NCBI RefSeq assembly: GCF_001989995.2
Contig: NZ_JAHGUP010000049.1
Location: 1 to 55,462 of the forward strand
Direction of reading: 5' to 3'
From: Vibrio anguillarum
Lineage (GTDB): Bacteria; Pseudomonadota; Gammaproteobacteria; Enterobacterales; Vibrionaceae
DNA length: 55,462 nt
Positions within the stretch are counted from its first letter, which is position 1. Each line of letters begins with the position of its first letter. This document shows positions 1 to 8,313 of this stretch, in pieces. The translations under genes were made by a program, and so were the position numbers. The notes beneath the pieces are model-generated. The model saw only the letters and a list, made by a program, of their open reading frames with translations, was not told the DNA's origin and made no database searches.

Positions 1-3
1 TGT

Positions 4-585
4 TCATGCGGTTTCCGTAGCCAATTGGTTCAAAGCGGCGCGAATGCTGACGTTACTCTCGTCACTATTACCTCGACTGACGTGCAATTCTTGCAGGTGA
101 GCTTGCGCTGCAACCAAATTGGCTTTCGCGGCGGTAGCGCCACTTTGTGCATCGTCTTTAAGTTGTTGAGAAGTCCCATTGCGTGCAAACAGAGTGTTTA
201 ATCGGTTAGCTTCGCGCAACTTTTGATCGGCAACGATACGGCTTGCCGTGACATTAGCTTCTGCGGCTGCAATCGATGCATCCAATTGAGCATTACCTTG
301 TACCGCACGTTCATAATTGAGTTGGGCCTGCTCTACCGCCAGTTGATAGGGTTGTGGGTCGATGGTGAAAAGTACTTCACCCTTGTGTACGGTTTGATTA
401 TTAGTGACAAAAACATCACTGATTTGACCATTAACTCGGGGAGATATTTTGGTCACAGTCCGCGTTGCCATGGCTTGCGGTGTTAAAGGCATAGCCAAAT
501 CGGCCACCAAAAAATAGGCAAAGAGCGCCACAAAAGCGACGATGGAATATTTGATCCAAAGTGCAAATTTTTGATCAGGTGTCAT
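4..585 (-). CDS. HlyD/EmrA-type membrane fusion protein, truncated at about 193 aa
   Basis: This is the periplasmic adaptor of a drug or solute efflux pump. A short cytoplasmic N-terminus is followed by one membrane helix (about residues 13-30), then a biotinyl-lipoyl-like half (ISPRVNGQISDVFV, GEVLFTIDPQPY) and an alanine-rich coiled-coil hairpin (about 80-170). Proteins of this type normally run to about 330-350 residues, with a second lipoyl half and a beta-barrel. Here the frame meets a TGA at 4-6, just where the second lipoyl strand should begin. Either the gene is broken by a nonsense or frameshift change, or there is a sequence error; the window edge prevents a decision. It starts 6 bases after the marR stop, so the two are probably one transcript, with a pump gene expected further left. 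Confidence 0.75.
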   Translation of the reverse strand: MTPDQKFALWIKYSIVAFVALFAYFLVADLAMPLTPQAMATRTVTKISPRVNGQISDVFVTNNQTVHKGEVLFTIDPQPYQLAVEQAQLNYERAVQGNAQLDASIAAAEANVTASRIVADQKLREANRLNTLFARNGTSQQLKDDAQSGATAAKANLVAAQAHLQELHVSRGNSDESNVSIRAALNQLATETA

Positions 586-591
586 AAGTAA

Positions 592-1074
592 TTATTGTTC
601 CTTTGAAGGTGTTGCTATCGGTTTGCTGAGCGTATCTAGAGCGTTGTGTGAGATTTGTTCGAGCGTAAGAGTCAGTTGGTGCAATTGTTGATCGTCAATA
701 TTACCCAGTAAGTTTTGGCGAACTTGCAAAATACGGGTTTCCATCTGCTTGATAAGAGCACGCCCGTTACTCGTCAAACTGACGATTCGAGCGCGCTTAT
801 CGTTGTGACAGCAGTGACGTTCGATCAGCGATTGTTCTTCGAGCTGCTTTAAAGTTCGCATTAAAGAAGCCAGTTCTATTTCTAACGCTTCGGCTAAGGT
901 TTTTTGACTGACGTTGTCACCGAGACGCTGTAATTTCCACAATGCGGTCCAACGAGGATGGGTAAGGCCCAAGGGTGAGAGTTCTCGGTCCGCCACCATT
1001 TTCCATAAGCGTGAGAGACGAGCAAACTGCTCAGCGAGTGATAATTCTTTCAGGGTGTGCGTATTTTCAATCAT
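592..1074 (-). CDS. MarR-family transcriptional regulator
   Basis: A 160-residue winged-helix repressor of the MarR/SlyA type. The DNA-binding core is visible at about residues 30-110: LTHPRWTALWKLQR, then SQKTLAEALEIELASLMRTLKQLEEQSLIER (recognition helix), then the wing NDKRARIVSLTSNGRALI. Such proteins bind palindromes as dimers and usually release them on binding phenolic or drug-like ligands. The gene is the first of a leftward unit with the efflux adaptor at 4-585. Two palindromes that are good operator candidates lie 11-59 bases upstream of its start, so autoregulation and control of the pump are likely. The specific ligand cannot be told from sequence. Confidence 0.9.
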   Translation of the reverse strand: MIENTHTLKELSLAEQFARLSRLWKMVADRELSPLGLTHPRWTALWKLQRLGDNVSQKTLAEALEIELASLMRTLKQLEEQSLIERHCCHNDKRARIVSLTSNGRALIKQMETRILQVRQNLLGNIDDQQLHQLTLTLEQISHNALDTLSKPIATPSKEQ

Positions 1075-1084
1075 AACGAGTTAC

Positions 1085-1133
1085 ATATTACTTAGCGTGC
1101 TAAGTAATATAATTTAGTTAGCGCGCTAAGTAA
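1085..1133. promoter_or_regulatory. Paired palindromic operators for the MarR regulator
   Basis: Two related dyads lie between marR and the divergent gene. The first, 1085-1110, is perfect: 12-base arms (ATATTACTTAGC and its complement) around a 2-base centre. The second, 1114-1133, has 9-base arms TTAGTTAGC / GCTAAGTAA with one mismatch. Both share the core TTAGC-N2-GCTAA, and their centres are 26 bp apart. Size and symmetry suit a MarR dimer. That MarR binds here is inferred from position. Confidence 0.7.
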
Positions 1134-1187
1134 ATAGCTAATGACGAAGGCTGACATTTTCATACAAACTCAGGACAGCACCCCTCA

Positions 1188-2216
1188 ATGAAACACTGTA
1201 CATTATTTTCAATGAGCGACTCCCCAATGTTTGAGGTTGTCCTAGCTGCTGAAATTCTGGTCCATACTATGATAATTGAAAATAAACTCGACTACCTGTT
1301 TAGCCTGTCTGAACTCTCCGAAACGATTTACCCCAATACCAAAGGCTGGTCTAAAATCAGGAAGAATATCCGTTTTTGTCTATGGGGCGTGACCAATGCC
1401 TATGCTCTAAAAAGTATGCTGAGGCTGTTTTCGTGCTCCGAGTTAGCGGAGGTATTGAAGCAATGCCCACAGTTTTTGGAAAAACCATTAAAACCTTATC
1501 TCTGCGTCAATTGGTCTGCCAAAGAGCGTACATGGCACATTAATCAACATTTTATCTACTTAGTTGAACAGTTTGGCTTTAATGCTGCGAAGTTTTTCTC
1601 AGAATCAGGCTTCTCTATTTTTGATTTTTACGACAAAAATGGGGCGAGTTATTCATTAAGCCTGTGCAGTGGAGAGATAAGAGAAGGCTCGTTGGGGCTG
1701 CAACTGACGGATGAAAAAGGGCAGAAAATTTACTCGATCAGTTTCAATGTTTCTGATCAAGGGCGCAGTATTTACATTGGTTCACTACAAGGTCCAAGCA
1801 GTGGTGTGACCGATCGTAATCAAATCATTAAAGATTTGACGCGCACGACTCACGGCTTAAGAACTAAAGCACTGATGGTTGAAATGATCATGACGCTAGC
1901 GCGTATTTTAGGGGTTGAAAACCTGTATGCGATTTCTAACCGCGGCCATATGTATCAAGCGTTGCGTTATATTGGCTCAAAGCGCAAATCAGTAAGCTTT
2001 GATTACGATGAACTGTGGACAGAGTACGAAGCAGAGAAAATGAGCAAATATTTGTACCGTTTGCCAACCACGCCAAACCGCAAAGGTGTTGAGACGCTAA
2101 ATCGCAATAAACGCCGTCTATATACTAAACGTTATGAGTGGTTAGCCGAGGTGGAAACAGCCATGTCGGGCCGTATTGAACAGTTGAAACTTATGCCCAA
2201 GCATTTCGTGGTTTGA
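1188..2216 (+). CDS. VirK/YbjX (DUF535) family protein
   Basis: A 342-residue protein of the DUF535 family, which includes Shigella VirK and E. coli YbjX. The family hallmark is visible around residues 190-265: a YIGSLQG strand, a DLTRTTHGLRTKALMVEMIM stretch, and ENLYAISNRGHMYQALRYIG. There is no signal peptide or clear membrane segment. VirK/YbjX proteins are linked to envelope stress and resistance to antimicrobial peptides in enterobacteria, but no biochemical activity is established. The gene diverges from marR and could share its operator region. The start is uncertain: the ATG at 1188 has only a distant purine stretch, and another in-frame ATG exists at 1212. Confidence 0.75.
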   Translation: MKHCTLFSMSDSPMFEVVLAAEILVHTMIIENKLDYLFSLSELSETIYPNTKGWSKIRKNIRFCLWGVTNAYALKSMLRLFSCSELAEVLKQCPQFLEKPLKPYLCVNWSAKERTWHINQHFIYLVEQFGFNAAKFFSESGFSIFDFYDKNGASYSLSLCSGEIREGSLGLQLTDEKGQKIYSISFNVSDQGRSIYIGSLQGPSSGVTDRNQIIKDLTRTTHGLRTKALMVEMIMTLARILGVENLYAISNRGHMYQALRYIGSKRKSVSFDYDELWTEYEAEKMSKYLYRLPTTPNRKGVETLNRNKRRLYTKRYEWLAEVETAMSGRIEQLKLMPKHFVV

Positions 2217-2249
2217 TGGATCCACAAAATTAGAGGCTGATGTTATGGT

Positions 2250-3014
2250 TCAAAACGTCACTGTAGGCAACGCTTCAAACTCAGGTTTCGCAAAATAGTA
2301 GCCTTGCATGAGTTCAATGCCGAGTCGTTTTAGCCATAACATTTCTTGTTGAGTTTCAATACCTTCAGCGAGTGGACAAATCCCTAGCTCAATGAGCATT
2401 GCGACAGTATGACGGACGATTGCTTGCTTCGTGATGTCTTGATCGATATTACGCAGCAGTGACATATCTAATTTTACTATTTTAGTTTGGAAGTTAACCA
2501 ATAGCCCAAGCCCGGCGTAGCCTGCACCGAAATCATCAATCGCGGTAGTAAATCCTAGGTTGGAGTAATAAGCGACGATCCGTTTTATGTGCGCTGTGTC
2601 TACGATTTTTTCCACCTCAGTAAATTCAAACATGATCCGTTCTGTCGGGAAACCGAACTGCTTTGCTGCCTCTAATGTGGTGCGGATACAGCGCTCTGGT
2701 TGGTAAACGGCATTAGGTAAAAAATTAATGCTCAAAATACCTGACAGTTTTAGTTTAGCCGCGAGTTTAATCGCTTTGATTCGACAAAGTTGGTCAAAGC
2801 GGTATCGGTTGTCATCACTGACTTGTTCAATGATGGAGTAAGCCGATTCATTATTCAGACCTCGTACGAGTGCTTCGTAGCCAAAGATGGTGTTATCTGC
2901 AACGTTAACTATGGGTTGGAAAGCCATGGTGAAGTCAAAAGGCAAGCTTTGTTTTTCTGAGCATTGCTGGCAAATACGTTGGTCCATATGGACTTGCTGT
3001 TGTTGCATAATCAC
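2250..3014 (-). CDS. EAL-domain cyclic-di-GMP phosphodiesterase
   Basis: A 254-residue stand-alone EAL domain that should hydrolyse c-di-GMP to pGpG. The catalytic residues are all visible: E47-A-L-V-R, N97 in SINFLPN, E130 in FEFTE, the D160-D161-F-G-A-G-Y loop, K181 in KLDM, and EGIET followed by the MQGYYF end. No GGDEF, PAS or membrane part is present, so it appears to be a soluble, single-domain enzyme. The N-terminus has a C-x2-C pair (C15, C18; ICQQCSEK) that might bind a metal or form a disulfide; this is speculative. It is convergent with the DUF535 gene. It could affect biofilm or motility, but no target can be assigned. Confidence 0.9.
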   Translation of the reverse strand: MIMQQQQVHMDQRICQQCSEKQSLPFDFTMAFQPIVNVADNTIFGYEALVRGLNNESAYSIIEQVSDDNRYRFDQLCRIKAIKLAAKLKLSGILSINFLPNAVYQPERCIRTTLEAAKQFGFPTERIMFEFTEVEKIVDTAHIKRIVAYYSNLGFTTAIDDFGAGYAGLGLLVNFQTKIVKLDMSLLRNIDQDITKQAIVRHTVAMLIELGICPLAEGIETQQEMLWLKRLGIELMQGYYFAKPEFEALPTVTF

Positions 3015-3106
3015 TCACTGATATTTAATCGAATAGCATGATTATAGTTACTTGCAGCGTGCTCACCAAATTGCATAAATCAAAACGTGACCAGTAAGCC
3101 GACGAG

Positions 3107-4660
3107 CTACAGCTCTTCAATATGGTGTAGATAGTATTGAGCTTGATCTAAGATTGCTTGTTGAGTGGCGTTTTCAGTGTTATCCCAATTTTTATAAATC
3201 ATGCCTATCCTTGGATTTTTGGCTAACCGTTCACGATGAGTGAGCATGAACTGCCAATATAAACTATTGAATGGACATGAATTTAGACCACTACGGCTCT
3301 TTACTTGGTAGTGACAATCTTTGCAGTAATCACTCATTTTATTGATGTAAGAGCCGCTTGCGGCATAAGGCTTGGTAGCAACAATTCCCCCATCAGCAAA
3401 CAGAGCCATACCTCGGGTATTGGGCATTTCTACCCATTGCAATGCATCAATATAAATACCTAAGTACCAGTCATCCACCTCATCCGGCTCGCAACCTGAT
3501 AGGAGTGCAAAATTACCCGTGATCATCAAACGTTGGATATGATGTGCGTAGGAAAATTCCAGTGATTGAGTTACGGCTTGTTTAACACAATACATACGAG
3601 TATCCCCTGTCCAATAATAGTGAGGAAGAGGTCGTTGAGCGTCAAGGGCGTTGTGCTTGGCGTATTGGGGCATGTTCGCCCAATAAATGCCTCGAATGTA
3701 CTCACGCCAGCCCAAAATTTGCCTAATGAATCCTTCGATTTGTGCTAAATCCATCGTATTGTCATTCTCAAATCGCATGAGTGCACTTTGAATGACTTCT
3801 GCAGGCGATAGTAGTTTGCAGTTGAGTGCAAAAGAGAGCCGGCTATGGTAGAGGCTCCAACGATGTGGGCTCTTTGCCGTCATTGCATCTTGAAAGCGAC
3901 CAAACAGCGGCAAGCCGTACTGACAAAAGTGGGCCAATAATGACAGTGCTTGTGAGCGGTTAATCGGCCATAGCAATGAAGGAGTATACAGGCCGAAAAC
4001 GTGAATATTGTGATGCTGTAAACGGTTATAAATTGCACTGACATTGTTTTGAAAGCTAAGTGGTTTGGGTAGGTTTTCTATGTCTTGCACGCTGAGCCTA
4101 TTGCGATTTTGGTGATCAAAATTCCAACGCCCACCCAAAGGCGTTTGATGATCATCTTGCAGAAGAATACCGAATCGCTTACGCATTTTGCGATAAAACG
4201 GCTCCATAATAGTGGTTTTGTTGGTGTTAAAATGCTGAGTGATCTCGTCAAAAGGCAATAAAAAGTGTTCAGTATCAAAACAAGTCACTTGTGCATGAGA
4301 GAGGTTTAGCTCCTGCAACTGTTGCCAAACTCGGTATTCATCAGGTCGCTGATAGTGAAAGTATTCTGCGTTGATCTGATGACACAGATCACTGATCAAT
4401 GGTGGTAGCTGCCAATAATCGGCAGTTTCATCAAGGGTCAAGTAGAGAACCTGGTGTCCCTCACTTTGCAATAATTCGGCAAAAGCTTCCATCGCGGCAA
4501 AAAAGGCGCAGATTTTTTGAATGTGATGTTTTACATAGCTTGTTTCTTGTTTAAGTTCAGCTACCACGTACAGTATGGAATCATCCGTTTTGTTAAACCA
4601 AGAGTGCTTGATATTGAGCTGATCGCCTAGGATCAAGCGTAAGGTTTTGTACGTTTGCAT
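3107..4660 (-). CDS. FeS-BCP type (6-4) photolyase / cryptochrome-like protein
   Basis: A 517-residue member of the prokaryotic (6-4) photolyase group with a 4Fe-4S cluster (deoxyribodipyrimidine photolyase-related proteins). It opens with the Rossmann-like antenna domain (LRLILGDQLN) and carries an FAD-binding helical C-terminal half. Four cysteines, C358, C446, C449 and C462 (in MYCVK, DYCKDC and NSCPF), have the same spacing as the cluster ligands I recall for Agrobacterium PhrB (350/438/441/454). The motif HHIQRLMITGNFALL is typical of the FAD site. It should repair UV (6-4) photoproducts in DNA using light. It stands alone with no visible operon partners. Confidence 0.88.
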   Translation of the reverse strand: MQTYKTLRLILGDQLNIKHSWFNKTDDSILYVVAELKQETSYVKHHIQKICAFFAAMEAFAELLQSEGHQVLYLTLDETADYWQLPPLISDLCHQINAEYFHYQRPDEYRVWQQLQELNLSHAQVTCFDTEHFLLPFDEITQHFNTNKTTIMEPFYRKMRKRFGILLQDDHQTPLGGRWNFDHQNRNRLSVQDIENLPKPLSFQNNVSAIYNRLQHHNIHVFGLYTPSLLWPINRSQALSLLAHFCQYGLPLFGRFQDAMTAKSPHRWSLYHSRLSFALNCKLLSPAEVIQSALMRFENDNTMDLAQIEGFIRQILGWREYIRGIYWANMPQYAKHNALDAQRPLPHYYWTGDTRMYCVKQAVTQSLEFSYAHHIQRLMITGNFALLSGCEPDEVDDWYLGIYIDALQWVEMPNTRGMALFADGGIVATKPYAASGSYINKMSDYCKDCHYQVKSRSGLNSCPFNSLYWQFMLTHRERLAKNPRIGMIYKNWDNTENATQQAILDQAQYYLHHIEEL

Positions 4661-4814
4661 GCTGTATACCGTTGAGATTGGTTACCGAACATCTTCTACG
4701 TTCCAATCAAAAAATCGATCATTGTTGCCGAATAACAAGCTGTGTCTTTCTGTTGCGCTTTGAGAGCCAATTAAAAACAAACAGAGCGATAACGTGAATG
4801 TGAGTAGGCTAACA

Positions 4815-5189
4815 TCAATTGAGCGGCTTTATTGCCGAAGGATGAATGATCATTTCCTCTAAACCGCCGCCGTTATGTACTTGAGTAAACCCTTGCTCGA
4901 GTAAATAGGCCATGGCTTGGCCCGATCGATTGCCGCTGCGGCAGTAAACCACAATCGGTTGTTGTTTATCGATGTGAGAAAAAGCACTGCTAACAGTATC
5001 AAGTGGGTAGTTTAGCGCACCTTCAATATGGCCAGCTGCAAATTCTGCTGCGGTTCGAACATCGACTAAAAGCGCGCCATTTTCAATCCATTGCCATGCT
5101 ATCGTTGAGCGCTCTGATGCCAATGCATCTGAGGTATTGGAGATCAGGCCTACACACAATAACGCTTTGGTCATCAGTGACTTTAACAT
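4815..5189 (-). CDS. Periplasmic single-domain rhodanese (PspE-like)
   Basis: A 124-residue protein with an N-terminal signal peptide (MLKSLMTKALLCVGLISNT, likely cleaved near ALASE) and one rhodanese domain. The active-site loop is VVYCRSGNRSG with the catalytic cysteine in YCRSGN, and the DVRTAAEFAAGHIEGALNYP motif matches the family. It probably carries sulfur as a persulfide or acts in thiol chemistry outside the cytoplasm. An AAGGAA ribosome site precedes the ATG. It follows the ABC permease gene by about 50 bases on the same strand and may be read with that operon, although no functional link is known. Confidence 0.87.
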   Translation of the reverse strand: MLKSLMTKALLCVGLISNTSDALASERSTIAWQWIENGALLVDVRTAAEFAAGHIEGALNYPLDTVSSAFSHIDKQQPIVVYCRSGNRSGQAMAYLLEQGFTQVHNGGGLEEMIIHPSAIKPLN

Positions 5190-5239
5190 GTTAGTTTCCT
5201 TCTTTTGGCTTAAAAATTAGCCTTTAAATGTGAATGGCG

Positions 5240-6337
5240 TTAATCAAGGGATTTCTTAAATCTCAACGACGCGACGATAATCCCACCGACGGTAAAGCTC
5301 AACATCCATAGCGCATCTCGCCATAGATCCATGAGGTTAGCACCGCGCAACACAATCCCGCGGATCATGCGCATAAAGTGAGTCGCAGGCAACGCTTCAG
5401 AAATCCACTGCGCTGCTAGTGGCATGCCTTCGTAGGGAAACATAAATCCAGAAAGTAAAATCGAAGGCAGTAAAATAAAAACAGTCATTTGCATGGCTTG
5501 CAGTTGAGTGGAAGCAATGGTTGAAATCACCAAACCTAAGGTCAAACTGGCAGCGATAAACAGCAGCGTACCGAAGAGAATTTGGCTGATCGCACCATTA
5601 ATGGGCACGTCAAAAATAAAATGCCCTAAGCCCAAGATGATGAAGACCTGAATTAATCCGACAAAAATATAGGGCACAATTTTGGCGACCATAAGCTCAA
5701 TAGAGTGAATTGGCGTTGTGATCAGCAGTTCTAAATTGCCGCGCTCTTTTTCTCGCACAATCGCGGCACTGGTGAAGAGGATCATCGTCATGGTTAAAAT
5801 GACCCCCAGCAAACCGGGTACGATATTGACCGCAGAGCGGCGAGTGGGGTTATAAAACAGCGTGACTTCAAAGGTTTTGACGGTAGCTGGACGAATGTCA
5901 AAATCAAAATCGGTCAGCGGCATGGATTGCAGACCTAAAATGGAGGCACTGATCATCGTATCGGAGCCATCAACAATCCACTGACCTAACACGCGTTTTT
6001 GCACCGCGCGCTGGGTGAGATCTTTTGGCAGGATCAGCGCTGCTCTCACGTTACCTTGTTCAATCGCATGTTCAGCTTGCTCTGCTGTGGCAAAAGTGTG
6101 TTTGACGCTCACAACCTGTGTGGCTTTGACTGACTCTACAATTAACCGTCCGAGTGTACTTTCACTTTGATCAACGATGGCGATCGGAATATTGCGTACG
6201 TCAGTATTGATGGCAAAGCCAAACAGCAACAGCTGGATCAGTGGGATCATCACTACCATGCCAAACGTAATTCTGTCTCGCGAGAGTTGGCGTATCTCTT
6301 TCACCATCACCGCTTTCATTCGAAATAGTGCTTTCAT
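5240..6337 (-). CDS. ABC-2 type export permease (YbhR/YbhS-like)
   Basis: A 365-residue permease: one N-terminal helix (about 28-47), a large periplasmic domain (50-170), then five C-terminal helices. The sequence NIVPGLLGVILTMTMILFTSAAIVREKERGNLELLITTP is the typical ABC-2 core with the conserved RE-x-E-R-G-x-x-E stretch. It should form the transmembrane part of an exporter together with the ATPase gene, which it overlaps by 4 bases, and the HlyD lipoprotein. E. coli YbhFSR has two permeases; only one is present here, so a homodimer is expected. Substrates of this group include drugs and sodium or organic cations, but the cargo here is unknown. Confidence 0.88.
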   Translation of the reverse strand: MKALFRMKAVMVKEIRQLSRDRITFGMVVMIPLIQLLLFGFAINTDVRNIPIAIVDQSESTLGRLIVESVKATQVVSVKHTFATAEQAEHAIEQGNVRAALILPKDLTQRAVQKRVLGQWIVDGSDTMISASILGLQSMPLTDFDFDIRPATVKTFEVTLFYNPTRRSAVNIVPGLLGVILTMTMILFTSAAIVREKERGNLELLITTPIHSIELMVAKIVPYIFVGLIQVFIILGLGHFIFDVPINGAISQILFGTLLFIAASLTLGLVISTIASTQLQAMQMTVFILLPSILLSGFMFPYEGMPLAAQWISEALPATHFMRMIRGIVLRGANLMDLWRDALWMLSFTVGGIIVASLRFKKSLD

Positions 6338-7260
6338 TGACGCCCCTTGCCAGTCACAGTGACAAAGACATCTTCCAAACTTGGGCGAGCTAGATTCATC
6401 TCAGCTTCAGCCAGTTCAGGGAAGGTTGTTTTTAGCCACGCGATAGGTTGTGTGACTTGTTGATGAATAAGGATCCGCAAGCGGATGCCAAGTTGCGCAG
6501 CAGAGCGAACCTCCGCCCGAGCCATGACTTTTTCTTTTAATTGGCGCAAATTATGGGCTCGGACTTCGACAATGTTGACGCCCATCGTGTTCATTAAGGT
6601 TTCTGGCTCACCATCTGCACGAATTAAACCCGATTCCATGATGGCTAAACGGTGGCAGCGTTCTGCTTCATCCATGTAGTGAGTGGTGATCAAAATGGTG
6701 GTGCCTTGGTCTGAAAGATCGAACAATTGTTCCCAAAATTCCCGTCTATTTTCAGGATCGACCGCCGACGTTGGTTCATCCAAAAACAGCAGTTCAGGTT
6801 TATGCATCGTGGCGGCTGCTAGTGACAAGCGCTGCTTTTGGCCGCCACTCATCCCACTTACGCGTTGTTTTCGGCGCTGATCAAGCCCATAAGTGCACAA
6901 CTGTTCATTGAGCCGTTGTGCCAATGCTTTGCGCGGCATACCAAAAATTTGCCCAATAAATTGTAGGTTTTCCTCGACGGTTAAATCATCGTATAACGAA
7001 AATTTTTGCGTCATATAACCAATTTTTAGGCGCAATTGCTCGGATTGTTTTGGGATCGCTAACCCCAGCACATCAACACTGCCGGAGGTAGGGCTTAATA
7101 AACCCGTGAGTACGCGAATTGTGGTCGATTTGCCACAACCATTTGGGCCGAGAAAACCGTAAATGGTTCCTTTGGGGACACTCAGATTGATGCCTTCAAT
7201 CGCAGTGAAATCACCAAATTTTTTGACCACATTACGGGCGTGAATGGCGAGTTCAGTCAC
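6334..7260 (-). CDS. ABC exporter ATP-binding protein (YbhF/CcmA type)
   Basis: A 308-residue nucleotide-binding subunit. Walker A is GFLGPNGCGKSTTIRVL, the Q-loop is MTQKFSLYDDLTVEENL, the signature is VSGMSGGQKQRLSLAAA, and Walker B is LLFLDEPTSAVDPENR with the switch histidine in LITTHYMDEAERC. The C-terminal 70 residues (MGVNIVEVRAHNLRQL onward) are the short regulatory extension common to drug-export NBDs. The start is a GTG that overlaps the last base of the HlyD stop codon, and the end overlaps the permease start by 4 bases, so expression is translationally coupled. E. coli YbhF has two fused NBDs; this one has a single NBD. Confidence 0.92.
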   Translation of the reverse strand: MTELAIHARNVVKKFGDFTAIEGINLSVPKGTIYGFLGPNGCGKSTTIRVLTGLLSPTSGSVDVLGLAIPKQSEQLRLKIGYMTQKFSLYDDLTVEENLQFIGQIFGMPRKALAQRLNEQLCTYGLDQRRKQRVSGMSGGQKQRLSLAAATMHKPELLFLDEPTSAVDPENRREFWEQLFDLSDQGTTILITTHYMDEAERCHRLAIMESGLIRADGEPETLMNTMGVNIVEVRAHNLRQLKEKVMARAEVRSAAQLGIRLRILIHQQVTQPIAWLKTTFPELAEAEMNLARPSLEDVFVTVTGKGRQ

Positions 7261-8222
7261 TATTTTTGCCTCGCTAAATCGACTTGCGCTGGAATGCCAG
7301 AAGGGAGCGATTGCGCGGATTCGGGCAGATCCACTTCGGCTAGATACATTAAGCGGGCGCGTTCATTTTCGGTCAGTGCGTAGTAAGGCGTGAAAGAGGG
7401 TTCCGTTGCCACCCAACGCACTGTGCCTTGCAGCGGCTCTTTTATACCGTCGATATGCACTGGAAACTGTGCGCCCGGCACGACAGCTAAACGGTGTGGT
7501 GCGGGAACGTAGACGCGAGCATAAGGGGTGCGGCTGGCTTGGATGATAGCGACAATGCCGTTGTTTGGGACGCGCTCACCCAAGTTGTATGGGAGGTTAT
7601 CCAAAATTCCATCGCGGGTGGCGACAATGGTTAACTCGTCGAGCTTTTGCTGTTGCAGTGAGACGTCGGCTTTGGCGGCGGTCAGCGCCGCTTGGGCTTG
7701 TTCGATATCTTCAGGGCGAGTACCAGCGGTTAGCTTAGCAAACTCTTCTTTTGCAGAATCGAGTTCGGCGCGAGCGGCATCACGCGTGGCGGTGGCGCTG
7801 TCTTTTTCTGATTGGCTGAGGAGCTTTTTACCGACCAGTTCTTCCACACGTTTGAAGTTTTGCAACGCCTCTGTCAGTTTGGCTTGTGCGCGATTGACTT
7901 TGGCTTGTGCGGCCGCCGTGTCTTCTTGGCGTTCACCATTGCTCAGTTTGAGCAAATACGCTTGCGCTTTGGCCGCCTCTGCGAGTGCATGGGCCAGCAC
8001 CGCCTGCTGATTTCTGGTATCCAGTCGAACCAATACTTCGCCAGCATGCACTGCGCTGCCTTCCGCGACAGGAAGCGCACGAATGATCTCATTGGCGGTG
8101 GCGGAAAAAGTGATGCGGTCTCGTTCTAAAGTGCCCAATGCTTGCGCGCTATTTTCCGGCGAGCAAGCATTGAGAGTTGACAGTAAAAGAGAGATAAAGG
8201 CAATGCGGTGTTTCATGCTCAT
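7260..8222 (-). CDS. HlyD-family periplasmic adaptor lipoprotein (YbhG-like)
   Basis: A 320-residue membrane fusion protein. The N-terminus is a lipoprotein signal ending in STLNAC, so C20 is the probable lipid anchor. It then has the first lipoyl half (ALPVAEGSAVHAGEVLVRLDTRNQQ), a long alanine-rich coiled-coil hairpin (about 70-195), the second lipoyl half (IVATRDGILDNLPYNLGERV) and a beta-barrel. It should couple the inner-membrane ABC exporter to an outer-membrane channel such as TolC; no channel gene is present in the window. It is the first gene of the leftward adaptor-ATPase-permease unit. An internal ATG two codons downstream is an equally possible start. Confidence 0.88.
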   Translation of the reverse strand: MSMKHRIAFISLLLSTLNACSPENSAQALGTLERDRITFSATANEIIRALPVAEGSAVHAGEVLVRLDTRNQQAVLAHALAEAAKAQAYLLKLSNGERQEDTAAAQAKVNRAQAKLTEALQNFKRVEELVGKKLLSQSEKDSATATRDAARAELDSAKEEFAKLTAGTRPEDIEQAQAALTAAKADVSLQQQKLDELTIVATRDGILDNLPYNLGERVPNNGIVAIIQASRTPYARVYVPAPHRLAVVPGAQFPVHIDGIKEPLQGTVRWVATEPSFTPYYALTENERARLMYLAEVDLPESAQSLPSGIPAQVDLARQK

Positions 8223-8313
8223 GGCGAGAGGCTCGGTTAACTTATTGTCTTCATACTAGAAGTTTACCGCCAGCGCCTCAAGCTACATGGTTCATCAAAA
8301 GTAGAGGATGTGA

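Noticed and set aside
7528..8010. 160-codon plus-strand frame opposite the HlyD lipoprotein gene
   Set aside because: It is rich in Ser, Ala and Cys as expected for the antisense of an alanine-rich coiled coil, has no family motif, and lies wholly inside a well-supported gene.
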